Below are positions 53,114 through 62,787 of a stretch of DNA of 64,000 nt, in pieces (positions within the stretch are counted from its first letter, which is position 1; each line of letters begins with the position of its first letter). Source of the DNA: Pseudonocardia phyllosphaerae (GTDB lineage Bacteria; Actinomycetota; Actinomycetes; Mycobacteriales; Pseudonocardiaceae); assembly GCF_046546475.1 (NCBI RefSeq), contig NZ_JBKGXS010000004.1:124001-188000 (forward strand), given 5' to 3'. Both the position numbers and the translations under genes were made by a program. Below the pieces are notes generated by a model. That model had not been told where the DNA came from, did not search any database, and saw nothing but the letters and a program-made list of their open reading frames with translations.

Positions 53114-54085
53114 ATGCGCGCGGTGCAGGTGCAGGAGACCGGCGGACCGGAGGTCCTGCAGGTCGTCGAGGTCGACGCCCCGGCGGCGCCCGGTCCCGGT
53201 GAGCTGCTCGTCGACGTCGGCGCGGCCGGGGTCAACTACATCGACACCTACCACCGCTCGGGCATCTACCCGATGGAGCTGCCCTACGTCGCCGGGCTGG
53301 AGGGCGCCGGGACCGTCGCCGCGGTCGGCGACGGTGTCGAGGGCGTCGCGGTGGGCGACCGGGTCGCCTGGGCCGAGACGCTGGGCAGCTACGCCGAGCA
53401 GCTCCTCGTGCCGTGGGACAAGGCCGTGCCCGTCCCCGACGGCGTCTCCGACGACGCCGCGGTCGGCGCGCTGCTGCAGGGCATGACCGCGCACTTCCTG
53501 GTCAACGACACCGCCGCGCTGACCGGTGGCGAGACCGTCCTGGTGCACGCCGCCGCCGGTGGGGTCGGGCTGCTGCTCACCCAGCTCGCGACCGCGAAGG
53601 GCGCCCGGGTGATCGCGACGGTGTCGACGCCGGAGAAGGAGGAGCTGGCCCGCGCCGCCGGGGCCGCCGAGGTCATCCGCTACACCGAGGTCGACGACCT
53701 GGCCGCCGCGGTCCACGAGCTCGCCCCGGACGGAGTCGACGTCGCGTTCGACAGCGTCGGGCGCACCACCTTCGACGCCAGCCTGGCCGTGCTCAAGCGG
53801 CGTGGCCTGCTGGTCCTCTACGGCGCCGCGTCCGGCCCGGTCGAGCCGGTGGACCCGCAGCGGCTCAACGCCGCGGGCTCGGTGTTCCTGACCCGCCCGA
53901 AGCTGTTCGACCACGTCGTCACCACCGAGGAGCTGCGCGAACGCGCACAGGCCGTCTACGACGACGTCGCCGCCGGCCGGCTCGACGTGCGGATCGGGCA
54001 CCGCTACCCGCTCGAGCAGGCCCGGACCGCACACGAGGACCTGCAGGGGCGCCGGACAACCGGGAAGATCCTGCTCGTCCCCTGA
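53114..54085 (+). CDS. qor: NADPH:quinone oxidoreductase (zeta-crystallin type)
   Basis: A 323-residue medium-chain reductase without zinc ligands, reducing quinones with NADPH. The N-terminal GroES-like domain has NYIDTYHRSGIYPMELPYVAGLEGAGTV. The cofactor loop is VLVHAAAGGVGLLLTQLA. ATG 53114 follows GGGAGG. Order ctaA-qor-ctaB agrees with mycobacteria apart from the S9 peptidase inserted before ctaB. Confidence 0.93.
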   Translation: MRAVQVQETGGPEVLQVVEVDAPAAPGPGELLVDVGAAGVNYIDTYHRSGIYPMELPYVAGLEGAGTVAAVGDGVEGVAVGDRVAWAETLGSYAEQLLVPWDKAVPVPDGVSDDAAVGALLQGMTAHFLVNDTAALTGGETVLVHAAAGGVGLLLTQLATAKGARVIATVSTPEKEELARAAGAAEVIRYTEVDDLAAAVHELAPDGVDVAFDSVGRTTFDASLAVLKRRGLLVLYGAASGPVEPVDPQRLNAAGSVFLTRPKLFDHVVTTEELRERAQAVYDDVAAGRLDVRIGHRYPLEQARTAHEDLQGRRTTGKILLVP

Positions 54086-54147
54086 GCCCTCGTCCCCCGG
54101 GCCCGGAGCCTCACCGGGACCGGCGCGGGGTTGCTATAACCGACCCC

Positions 54148-56169
54148 GTGTCGGACACCGCCTTCCATGATCTCTCCGCGTTCGTCGCGCTCCCCCGGAC
54201 CGCCGGGCTCGCGCTGTCCCCCGACGGGTCCAGGCTGGTCACCGGCGTCGCCGCGCTCGATGCCGACGGCACCCGGTACCGCACCGCGCTGTGGGAGGTC
54301 GACCCGTCCGGCGGGCGGCCCGCGCGGCGGCTGACCCGCGGCGCGGCCGGTGAGTCGGGCCCGGAGTTCCTGCCGTCGGGTGACCTGCTGTTCACCTCCG
54401 CGCGCCCGGACCCGGACGCCGGCTCCGAGGCCGACTCCACGCCGCCGGCGTTGTGGCTGCTCCCGGCGGGCGGCGGGGAGGCGGCCCCGTTCGCGTCCCG
54501 GCCCGGCGGGATCTCCGGCGTCGCGGTCGCCGCCGAGGCGGGCAGCGTCGTCGCCCTGTCCCCGACGCTGCCGTCGGCGGTCACCACCGCCGACGACGAG
54601 GCCCGCCGCAGCGCCCGCACCGACGCGAAGGTCACCGCGATCCTGCACAGCGGCTACCCGGTGCGGCACTGGGACCACGATCTCGGACCGGCCGAGCCCC
54701 GGCTGCTGCTGCACACCGGCACCCCCGACGGCCTCGACGACTGGACCGACCTCACCCCCGCCCCCGGCCGCGCGCTCGACGAGGCCGCGTTCGACGTGTC
54801 CCCGGACGGCGCCACCGTCGTGACCGGCTGGTCGGTCCCGCTCCCGCACGGCCGGGAGGGGTCCCGGGTCGTCGCGATCGACACCGCAGGCGGCACCCGC
54901 CGCGACCTGCTCGCCGACGACGCCCACGAGTACGGCGCGCCCCGGATCAGCCCGGACGGCACGCGGGTCGTCGCCATCCGGGAGCGGATCTCCACCCCGG
55001 AGCAGGCCCCGCGGATGGACCTGGTCGTCGTGCCGCTGGCCGGCGGCGACGCCGAGCCGGTCGCACCGGACTGGGACCGCTGGCCCACCGCCGTCCGCTG
55101 GACCGCGGACGGGACCGCGCTGATCGTCACCGCCGACGAGGACGGCCGCGGCCCGCTGTTCCGCGTCGAGCTCGCCACCGGCGACGTCACCCGTCTCACC
55201 GGCGACCGCGGTGCCTACACCGACCCGTGCCCGTCACCGGACGGGGCGTGGGTGTACGCGCTGCGCAGCGCCGTCGACGCCCCGCCCGCCGTGGTCCGGG
55301 TCGACGCGCACGCCCCCGACTCCGGCCCGGAGCTGCTGCCCGGCCCGGTCCCGCCCCCGGCGCTGCCCGGCACGCTGTCCGAGGTCGAGACGACCACCGG
55401 GGACGGCGTCCGGGTGCGCGGCTGGCTCGTGCTGCCCGACGGAGCGTCGGCCGACGCCCCGGCCCCGCTGCTGCTGTGGATCCACGGCGGCCCGCTGGGC
55501 AGCTGGAACGCCTGGGCGTGGCGCTGGAACCCGTGGCTGATGGCCGCCCGCGGATGGGCGGTGCTGCTGCCGGACCCGGCGCTGTCCACCGGCTACGGCC
55601 AGGACTTCGTCCAGCGCGGCTGGGGCGACTGGGGCGCCGCGCCCTACACCGATCTGATGGCGGTCACCGACGCCGCCGAGGCCCGCCCGGAGGTCGACGC
55701 GTCGCGCACCGCGGCGATGGGCGGCTCGTTCGGCGGGTACATGGCGAACTGGGTGGCCGGGCACACCGACCGGTTCGCCGCGATCGTCACGCACGCGAGC
55801 CTGTGGGCGCTCGACCAGTTCGGCCGCACCACCGACCACTCCGGCTACTGGATGACCGAGATGACCCCGGAGATGGCCGAGGCGAACAGCCCGCACCGGC
55901 ACGCCGACGCGATCGTCACGCCGATGCTGGTCATCCACGGCGACAAGGACTACCGCGTCCCGATCGGCGAGGGGCTGCGGCTGTGGTGGGATCTGGTGTC
56001 CCGGCAGGCCGACCCGGACGCGAACCCGCACCGGTTCCTGTACTTCCCGGACGAGAACCACTGGGTGCTGACGCCGAACCACTCCAGGCTCTGGTACGAG
56101 ACGGTGTTCGCGTTCCTCGGCCACCACGTGCTGGGCGAGGGCTGGGAGACCCCGGACCTGCTGCGCTGA
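54148..56169 (+). CDS. S9-family prolyl oligopeptidase-type serine peptidase
   Basis: A 673-residue cytoplasmic serine peptidase (acylaminoacyl/dipeptidyl peptidase type). The N-terminal half is a beta-propeller with repeated SPDGxxxV blades (LSPDGSRLV, VSPDGATVV, ISPDGTRVV). The C-terminal alpha/beta hydrolase has Ser527 in GGSFGGYM, Asp601 in GDKDYRV and His638 in ENHWV. No signal peptide is seen. GTG 54148 is preceded by TATAAC at 7 bases and no ribosome site. It is not part of the mycobacterial gene order and may be an insertion. Confidence 0.93.
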   Translation: MSDTAFHDLSAFVALPRTAGLALSPDGSRLVTGVAALDADGTRYRTALWEVDPSGGRPARRLTRGAAGESGPEFLPSGDLLFTSARPDPDAGSEADSTPPALWLLPAGGGEAAPFASRPGGISGVAVAAEAGSVVALSPTLPSAVTTADDEARRSARTDAKVTAILHSGYPVRHWDHDLGPAEPRLLLHTGTPDGLDDWTDLTPAPGRALDEAAFDVSPDGATVVTGWSVPLPHGREGSRVVAIDTAGGTRRDLLADDAHEYGAPRISPDGTRVVAIRERISTPEQAPRMDLVVVPLAGGDAEPVAPDWDRWPTAVRWTADGTALIVTADEDGRGPLFRVELATGDVTRLTGDRGAYTDPCPSPDGAWVYALRSAVDAPPAVVRVDAHAPDSGPELLPGPVPPPALPGTLSEVETTTGDGVRVRGWLVLPDGASADAPAPLLLWIHGGPLGSWNAWAWRWNPWLMAARGWAVLLPDPALSTGYGQDFVQRGWGDWGAAPYTDLMAVTDAAEARPEVDASRTAAMGGSFGGYMANWVAGHTDRFAAIVTHASLWALDQFGRTTDHSGYWMTEMTPEMAEANSPHRHADAIVTPMLVIHGDKDYRVPIGEGLRLWWDLVSRQADPDANPHRFLYFPDENHWVLTPNHSRLWYETVFAFLGHHVLGEGWETPDLLR

Positions 56170-56174
56170 GCGCC

Positions 56175-56238
56175 GTGATCACGGGTTCGGAGGCGAGGCG
56201 GCCACAGCCGGCCGGAATCCCTCCGAACCCGTGATCAC
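56175..56238. terminator. 19-bp bidirectional terminator
   Basis: GTGATCACGGGTTCGGAGG (56175-56193) and its exact complement (56220-56238) with a 26-base loop, between the convergent S9 peptidase and ctaB genes. Confidence 0.8.
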
Positions 56239-56258
56239 CGGGTGCGGTGACCCGGGGG

Positions 56259-57278
56259 TCAGAACAGGACCGGCAGCCCCACCGCGGCGTCGACGGCGAT
56301 GGCCGCGAACAGCACGCACAGGTACAGGTTCGACAGGTGGAACAACGGCATCGGCGAGATCTCCTCGCCTGCCTTCACCGCGGTGTGCAGCCGGTGCGCC
56401 TTGAACACGAAGTAGGCGCCCCCGGCCAGCGCCACGGCCAGGTAGATCCACGACGTGGCGGGCAGCAGGAGCAGGCTCCACGCCACCATCACCCAGCTGT
56501 AGACCACGATCCGCACCGAGACCGCGGCCGGGGCGGCGATCACCGGGAGCATCGGGACACCGGCGGCGGCGTAGTCCTCGCGGTAGCGCATGGCCAGCGC
56601 CCAGAAGTGCGGCGGCGTCCAGAAGAAGATCACGCCGAACATGACCAGCGCGGGCCAGCCGACGCCGCCGGTCACCGCGGCCCAGCCGATCACCACGGGC
56701 ATGCAGCCCGCGGCGCCGCCCCAGACGATGTTCTGCGAGGTCCGCCGCTTGAGCAGCAGCGTGTAGACCAGCACGTAGAACGCGATGGCGGCCAGCGAGA
56801 GCACCGCGGCCAGCCAGTTCGTCGTCAGCGCCAGCCAGACCGAGCTCAGCGCGGACAGCACCAGGCCGAAGATCAGCGCGTTGCGGGTCGGCACCTGGCC
56901 GCGGGCCAGCGGGCGGCGCGCGGTGCGCTTCATCTTCTGGTCGATGTCGGCGTCGACGACGCAGTTCAGCGCGTGCGCCGCGGCGGCGGCCATGGCCCCG
57001 CCGAGCAGGGTCGCGACGATCAGCCCGACCGAGGGGATCCCGCGCTGGGCCAGGAACATCGCCGGCACGGTGACGACGAGCAGCTGCTCGATGATCCGGG
57101 TCTTGGTGAGCCCGAGGTAGGCCTGCACGGTCGCCCGCATCCGCGCCCAGCGGCCCCGCGGCGGCGCCTCGGCGGCGACGGCGGTGACCTCCTCGCCTGC
57201 GACGCTCTCGGTCGCCGCGGACGGGCCCGGCTCGGAGGTACCGGCGGCCCGGCTCCGCCCGGATGCGGGTGCGCTCAC
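56259..57278 (-). CDS. ctaB: Protoheme IX farnesyltransferase (heme O synthase)
   Basis: Adds farnesyl to heme B to give heme O, upstream of CtaA. UbiA-type enzyme of 339 residues with about nine membrane segments. The prenyl-diphosphate/metal motif NCVVDADIDQKMKRTARRPL is intact, as is the second Asp-rich loop around YREDYAAAGVPMLP. A 40-residue Ser/Ala/Pro-rich N-terminus is cytoplasmic. GTG 57278 start; no clear ribosome site. Divergent from tkt. Confidence 0.95.
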   Translation of the reverse strand: MSAPASGRSRAAGTSEPGPSAATESVAGEEVTAVAAEAPPRGRWARMRATVQAYLGLTKTRIIEQLLVVTVPAMFLAQRGIPSVGLIVATLLGGAMAAAAAHALNCVVDADIDQKMKRTARRPLARGQVPTRNALIFGLVLSALSSVWLALTTNWLAAVLSLAAIAFYVLVYTLLLKRRTSQNIVWGGAAGCMPVVIGWAAVTGGVGWPALVMFGVIFFWTPPHFWALAMRYREDYAAAGVPMLPVIAAPAAVSVRIVVYSWVMVAWSLLLLPATSWIYLAVALAGGAYFVFKAHRLHTAVKAGEEISPMPLFHLSNLYLCVLFAAIAVDAAVGLPVLF

Positions 57279-57632
57279 CTGTTCGTACCTCGCTCGGCTC
57301 GGCGGTGATGGCGTGCTGCAAGCGAGGCCCGTGCGCGGTCCGACGTTCTACAGCGCGTCGATGCTAACCCCTGGCATGCCGTCCGGGCCTGTCGGGTACA
57401 CCGTGTCCGGCGCCCCCACGCACGGCCACGAACCCCCAGGCCGAGGGGGCGAGCAGTAGGGTGTGCGGCGCCGGGACGGCGAGGGCGTCGCGGGGTGTGC
57501 GGCCACGCGCTGCTCACCCACACGTACGAGCCGGGAGCGTGCCCGTCGCGCCCCCGGCCGGTCACCGTCGCCGGCCGACGTCTTCGCACGTCACCGCACG
57601 CATCCGCCGACCTGACCACAGGAGCGATCGCC
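57279..57632. other. 354-base divergent promoter region of ctaB and tkt
   Basis: No gene seen. TAGGGT at 57457-57462 is a likely -10 for tkt, which would give a leader of about 165 bases. TAGAAC on the minus strand (57350-57345) is a possible -10 for ctaB. No regulator site is recognised. Confidence 0.45.
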
Positions 57633-59759
57633 TTGTCCGAGACCGCCACGTCCCCCCACGCCGGGGACGACGCCGTCGCCGAGCTCACCAGGGCCCACGT
57701 CCCCGACGACTGGACCGACCTCGACCGCAAGGCCGTCGACACCGTGCGCGTGCTCGCCGCCGACGCGGTGCAGGCGTGCGGCAGCGGTCATCCCGGTACC
57801 GCGATGAGCCTGGCGCCACTGGCCTACACGCTGTTCCAGCGCGTCATGCGGCACGACCCGGCCGACCCGGAGTGGATGGGCCGCGACCGGTTCGTCCTGT
57901 CCTGCGGGCACTCCAGCCTCACCCAGTACATCCAGCTCTACCTCGCCGGCTACGGCCTGGAGCTGGAGGACCTCAAGCAGCTCCGCAAGTGGGGCTCGCT
58001 GACCCCGGGCCACCCGGAGTACGGCCACACCGCGGGCGTCGAGATGACCACCGGCCCGCTGGGCCAGGGGCTCGCCTCCGCCGTCGGGATGGCGATGGCC
58101 GCCCGCCGTGAGCGCGGCCTGTTCGACCCGGACGCCCCCGAGGGCACCAGCCCGTTCGACCACCAGATCTACGTGGTCGCCTCCGACGGCGACATCGAGG
58201 AGGGCGTCACCTCCGAGGCGTCGTCGCTGGCCGGGCGCCAGGAGCTCGGCAACCTCACGGTGATCTATGACGCCAACGAGATCTCCATCGAGGACGACAC
58301 CGCCATCGCGCTGTCCGAGGACACCGCGGCGCGCTACGAGTCCTACGGCTGGCACGTCCGCACCGTCGACGGCGGTGAGAACGTCTCCGGGATCCTGGAG
58401 GCCCTCGAGGACGCCCGCGGCGAGACCGGCAGGCCGTCGCTGATCGTGCTCAAGACCGTCATCGGCTACCCGTCGCCGAAGAAGATGAACACCGGTGCCG
58501 CGCACGGCGCCGCGCTGGGCGACGAGGAGGTCCGCGGGATCAAGGAGGCCCTGGACTTCGACCCGGGCCAGACCTTCCAGGTCGACCCGGAGGTCCTGGA
58601 GCACACCCGCTCGGTCGGCGAGCGCTCCAAGGCCGCGCACGAGAAGTGGCAGGGCACCTTCGACGAGTGGGCCGCCCGCGAGCCGGAGCGCAAGCAGCTG
58701 CTCGACCGCCTGGTCGCCGGGCGCCTGCCCGAGGGCTGGGAGGACAGCCTCCCGTCCTTCGACGTCGACGAGAAGGGCCTCGCCACCCGCAAGGCCTCCG
58801 GTGCGGTGCTGGCCGGCGTCGCCGAGGTCCTGCCCGAGCTGTGGGGCGGCTCGGCCGACCTGGCCGAGTCCAACAACACCACCATGAAGGGCGTCGACTC
58901 GTTCGGCCCCAAGTCGGCCTCGACCGGCATGTGGGCCGCCCAGCCCTACGGCCGCACGCTGCACTTCGGTGTCCGCGAGCACGCCATGGGCGCGGCGCTC
59001 AACGGCATCGCCCTGCACGGCCCGACCCGGGCCTACGGCGGCACCTTCATGGTGTTCTCCGACTACATGCGCCCGTCGGTCCGGCTGGCAGCGCTGATGA
59101 AGACCAACCCGGTCTTCGTGTGGACCCACGACTCGATCGGACTCGGCGAGGACGGCCCGACCCACCAGCCCATCGAGCACCTGGCCGCGCTGCGCGCGAT
59201 CCCGGGCCTGTCGGTGGTCCGCCCGGGTGACGCCAACGAGACCGTCTACGCCTGGAAGACCACGCTGGAGAACGTCGACGGCGGCCCGGTCGGCCTGGCA
59301 CTGACCCGGCAGAACGTGCCGACCGTCGCAGGCACCACCGCCGAGGGCGTCGCCAAGGGCGGCTACGTCATCGCCGAGGCGTCGAGCGGCGTGCCGCAGC
59401 TGGTGATCATCGCCACGGGCTCCGAGCTGCACCTCGCGCTCGAGGCGCGGAAGAAGCTGGAGGCCGAGGGCGTCGGTACCCGTGTGGTGTCCATGCCGTG
59501 TGTCGAGTGGTTCGAGGCGCAGGACGAGGAGTACCGCGAGTCGGTGCTGCCGGCCGCGGTGAAGGCCCGTGTCTCGGTCGAGGCCGGCATCGCGATGCCC
59601 TGGTACCGCTACGTCGGCGACGCAGGCCGCTGTGTCTCGATCGAGCACTTCGGCGCCAGCGCCGACCAGGCCACCCTGTTCAGCGAGTTCGGGTTCACCC
59701 CGGAACACGTCGTCTCCGCCGCGCGGGAGAGCCTCGCCGCGGCCGAGAAGTCCTCCTGA
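57633..59759 (+). CDS. tkt: Transketolase
   Basis: Thiamine-diphosphate enzyme of the non-oxidative pentose phosphate pathway, 708 residues. GSGHPGTAMSLAPLAY is the N-terminal substrate loop. VVASDGDIEEGVTSEASSLAG is the ThDP-binding motif with GDG, and GVREHAMGAALNGIA carries the catalytic glutamate. TTG 57633 is chosen because AGGAG lies eight bases upstream. It is followed by tal after 32 bases, the first gene of the tkt-tal-pgi-zwf series. Confidence 0.95.
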   Translation: MSETATSPHAGDDAVAELTRAHVPDDWTDLDRKAVDTVRVLAADAVQACGSGHPGTAMSLAPLAYTLFQRVMRHDPADPEWMGRDRFVLSCGHSSLTQYIQLYLAGYGLELEDLKQLRKWGSLTPGHPEYGHTAGVEMTTGPLGQGLASAVGMAMAARRERGLFDPDAPEGTSPFDHQIYVVASDGDIEEGVTSEASSLAGRQELGNLTVIYDANEISIEDDTAIALSEDTAARYESYGWHVRTVDGGENVSGILEALEDARGETGRPSLIVLKTVIGYPSPKKMNTGAAHGAALGDEEVRGIKEALDFDPGQTFQVDPEVLEHTRSVGERSKAAHEKWQGTFDEWAAREPERKQLLDRLVAGRLPEGWEDSLPSFDVDEKGLATRKASGAVLAGVAEVLPELWGGSADLAESNNTTMKGVDSFGPKSASTGMWAAQPYGRTLHFGVREHAMGAALNGIALHGPTRAYGGTFMVFSDYMRPSVRLAALMKTNPVFVWTHDSIGLGEDGPTHQPIEHLAALRAIPGLSVVRPGDANETVYAWKTTLENVDGGPVGLALTRQNVPTVAGTTAEGVAKGGYVIAEASSGVPQLVIIATGSELHLALEARKKLEAEGVGTRVVSMPCVEWFEAQDEEYRESVLPAAVKARVSVEAGIAMPWYRYVGDAGRCVSIEHFGASADQATLFSEFGFTPEHVVSAARESLAAAEKSS

Positions 59760-59791
59760 GACGCGATCCGATCTGTGAGGAGAACGAGAGA

Positions 59792-60904
59792 ATGAGCAAC
59801 GACCGTCTGGCCGCCCTCGCCGCGGCCGGAGTGTCCATCTGGCTCGACGACCTGTCCCGGGAGCGCCTCACCAGCGGCAACCTCGCGGACCTGATCGAGA
59901 ACAAGTCGGTCACCGGTGTGACGACGAACCCGACGATCTTCGCGGGTGCGCTGTCCGACGGAGCCGCCTACGACGCGCAGGTGCACGAGCTCGCCGAGCG
60001 CGGCGCCGACGTCGACGCGGCGATCCGCGAGATCACCGTCGCCGACGTGCAGCAGGCCTGCGACCTGTTCTCGGGCACCTGGGAGCGCACCGGCGGCGTC
60101 GACGGCCGGGTCTCGCTCGAGGTCGACCCGCGCCTGGCGCACGACACCGAGAAGACCACCGCCCAGGCGCTGGACCTGTGGAAGGCCGTCGACCGGCCCA
60201 ACCTGCTGGTCAAGATCCCCGCCACCGAGGAGGGGCTGCCTGCGATCACCCGCGCGATCTCCGAGGGCATCAGCGTCAACGTCACGCTGATCTTCTCGGT
60301 GGCCCGCTACAAGGAGGTCATGGACGCGTACCTGACCGGGCTCGAGCAGGCGCTCGCGAACGGCCAGGACCTCTCGCGCATCCACTCCGTGGCGTCGTTC
60401 TTCGTGTCGCGCGTCGACTCCGAGATCGACAAGCGGCTCGAGGCGCTCGGCAGCGACGACGCGCTCGCGTTGCGCGGCAAGGCCGCCGTCGCCAACTCCC
60501 GGCTGGCCTACGCGGCGTTCCGCGACGCGTTCTCCGGCGAGCGCTGGGAGGCGCTGAAGGCCAAGGGCGCGCACGCGCAGCGGCCGCTGTGGGCGTCGAC
60601 CGGGGTGAAGAACCCGGACTTCTCCGACACCCTCTACGTCACCGAGCTCGTCGTGCCGGAGACCGTGAACACCATGCCGGAGAAGACCCTCGAGGCCTTC
60701 GCCGACCACGGCGAGGTCGAGGGCGACAAGGTCACCGACACCGCCGGTGCCGCCCAGCAGGTCTTCACCGACCTGGAGGGTGTCGGCATCGACCTCGACG
60801 AGGTCTACCTCGCACTCGAGGACGAGGGCGTCGACAAGTTCGAGAAGTCGTGGACCGAGCTGCAGGACACCGTCCGCGACCAGCTCGGCGCGGCGACGAA
60901 GTAG
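59792..60904 (+). CDS. tal: Transaldolase
   Basis: Transfers dihydroxyacetone units in the pentose phosphate pathway. The 370-residue protein is the long actinobacterial type. TGVTTNPTIFAGAL and the Schiff-base Lys141 in NLLVKIPAT are conserved, as is ASFFVSRVDSEIDKRL. ATG 59792 follows GAGGAGAA. In actinobacteria it is regularly linked to tkt and zwf. Confidence 0.95.
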   Translation: MSNDRLAALAAAGVSIWLDDLSRERLTSGNLADLIENKSVTGVTTNPTIFAGALSDGAAYDAQVHELAERGADVDAAIREITVADVQQACDLFSGTWERTGGVDGRVSLEVDPRLAHDTEKTTAQALDLWKAVDRPNLLVKIPATEEGLPAITRAISEGISVNVTLIFSVARYKEVMDAYLTGLEQALANGQDLSRIHSVASFFVSRVDSEIDKRLEALGSDDALALRGKAAVANSRLAYAAFRDAFSGERWEALKAKGAHAQRPLWASTGVKNPDFSDTLYVTELVVPETVNTMPEKTLEAFADHGEVEGDKVTDTAGAAQQVFTDLEGVGIDLDEVYLALEDEGVDKFEKSWTELQDTVRDQLGAATK

Positions 60905-60913
60905 GACCGGCCG

Positions 60914-62671
60914 GTGCCCGGTGACAACACCGGATCCGCCGCGGCCCCGGTGCGCGTGCTCCTCGACGGGGAGCCGTTCACCGGGGCCGCCCGGCGGATC
61001 GCCGCCGAGCTGGCGGAGGACACCGTCGCCTCCCGGCTGGCCGAGCAGGACCCGAGCGTGTGGGGTTCCGGCGCGGCCGGCCGGGTGGGCTGGCCCGGGC
61101 TGGCGCGCTCGTCGCGGCCGCTGACCGGGCAGATCACCGCGCTGCGGGACCGGTTCGCCGCGGCGGGCGCGCACCGGGTGCTGCTGGTCGGCACCCCGGA
61201 CGCGGTGCTCGCGGCCCGGCTGCTCGCCGGCACCGACCCGGTGCGGTCGCGGCTGGCCGCGCTGGACTCCGCGGACCCGGTCCAGGTCGCCGAGGCGCTG
61301 TCCGGGGAGACCCAGGAGACCGTGCTGGTGGTCGCGGACGCGGGCGGGGACGACCCGGTCGTCGCCGCGGTCGCCGACGTCGCGCGGACGATCATCGCCG
61401 ACGAGATCGGTACCGAGGCGCTCGCGGCCCGCACCGTGCACGTCACCGAGCCGGGGTCGCGCCTGGACACCCCGGACCCGGACGGCGTCACCGTCGTCAC
61501 CCTCGACGCCGACGTCCCCGGCCTGTTCGCCGCGCTCGGCCCGCTCGGGCTGGTGCCGGCCGGGCTGGCCGGTGTCGACGTCGGTGGCGTGCTCGCCGCG
61601 GCCTGTGCGGCCGGTGAGCGGCTGTCCTCCGACGACCCGGACAACCCCGCGCTGCTGCTGGCCGGGGCGCTGGTCGCCGCCCGCGGCTCGGTGCTCGCCC
61701 TGCGCGACGCCGAGCGCAACCCCGGCCTGACCGGCTGGCTGGTCCCGCTGCTCACCGCGGCCGGGCTGGTCCCGGTCCCGGCGGGCCCGGACGAGCCGCT
61801 CGATCCGGCCGCTCCGGCACTGGACCGGATCGGCGACGGCCCGTCGCTGGTCGAGGTGCACGCCGACGGCGACGGACCCGCACCCGCCCCGGACGGGGGT
61901 GCGATCCGCACCACCGCCGATCCGGGTGCACTGGTGGTGCTGTGGCAGAACGCCGCCGCGCTCGCCGCCCGGGCGCTGGGCACCGACCCGTTCGTCCCGG
62001 CCCCGCCGGTGGCCCGGGCAGAGCTGTCGGCGGAGACGGCGGCGGCATCCACGCAGCCGGAGCCGGAGAAGCCGGCGTTCGTCGACGAAGGCGTCGCCGT
62101 GTACGCCGACCCGCCGCTGCCCGACGGCGTCACCACCGTCGCCGGGGCCCTCGAGGCCCTGGCCGGGCGGGCCGGACCGGACGGCTACCTGGCGCTGTCG
62201 GCGTGGCTGGACCCGGAGTCCGACGCGTCGCTGGCGGTGCTCGCCGGCCCCCTCGCCGACCGGACCGGGCTGCCGGTCGCGTTCGGCTGGGCCCCGGGCC
62301 GCTGCGCCGGGGACACCGGCGCCGACGACCGCGCCGTCCACTGTCATCTGACCGGGGACGCCGCCGACCCCCGCGACGAGCCGGACCACGACCACGACCA
62401 TCCCCCGGCCACCACGAACGGCAACGGCCACGGCCCGGTCGACATCGAGATCGGCAGCGGGCTGCGGTTCGACCCGTTCCCCGGCACCGGATCCGACATC
62501 CCGGCCGCGGAAGGTGAGCCGGAACCGTCCGGACTGGATAGCCTGCATGCGGCACAGGCCGACGCGGTCGTCGCGGAGCAGCGGCGGCGGGGACGCCCGG
62601 TGCTGCGTCTGCATCTCGCGGACCGGCTCTCGGGCCTGATCACCCTGGCCAGGGCCGCCCAGGGCGGCTGA
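60914..62671 (+). CDS. Divergent glucose-6-phosphate isomerase-like protein
   Basis: A 585-residue Ala-rich protein in the pgi position between tal and zwf. SIS-domain features of phosphoglucose isomerase are recognisable: VHVTEPGSRLD and LGPLGLVPAGLAGVDVGG resemble the TxPGTxL and FSxLGLVPAxLAGVDV blocks. The usual PGI signature DVGGRxS is altered and other catalytic motifs are hard to place. A His/Asp stretch (DEPDHDHDH, about 494-502) and an acidic C-terminal insert are unusual. It may be a low-activity isomerase or a pathway regulator. GTG 60914 lies nine bases after tal without a good ribosome site. Confidence 0.7.
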   Translation: MPGDNTGSAAAPVRVLLDGEPFTGAARRIAAELAEDTVASRLAEQDPSVWGSGAAGRVGWPGLARSSRPLTGQITALRDRFAAAGAHRVLLVGTPDAVLAARLLAGTDPVRSRLAALDSADPVQVAEALSGETQETVLVVADAGGDDPVVAAVADVARTIIADEIGTEALAARTVHVTEPGSRLDTPDPDGVTVVTLDADVPGLFAALGPLGLVPAGLAGVDVGGVLAAACAAGERLSSDDPDNPALLLAGALVAARGSVLALRDAERNPGLTGWLVPLLTAAGLVPVPAGPDEPLDPAAPALDRIGDGPSLVEVHADGDGPAPAPDGGAIRTTADPGALVVLWQNAAALAARALGTDPFVPAPPVARAELSAETAAASTQPEPEKPAFVDEGVAVYADPPLPDGVTTVAGALEALAGRAGPDGYLALSAWLDPESDASLAVLAGPLADRTGLPVAFGWAPGRCAGDTGADDRAVHCHLTGDAADPRDEPDHDHDHPPATTNGNGHGPVDIEIGSGLRFDPFPGTGSDIPAAEGEPEPSGLDSLHAAQADAVVAEQRRRGRPVLRLHLADRLSGLITLARAAQGG

Positions 62672-62787
62672 GGGCGCGGCCGCGCCGCGCAGGACCGAGT
62701 GCACGCAGGACAGCCACGACAGAGTTCGAGCCGACACACCCAGCCGCGCCCGCCGGCGCGGACCGATCGGAGAGGCGGACCATCGCG

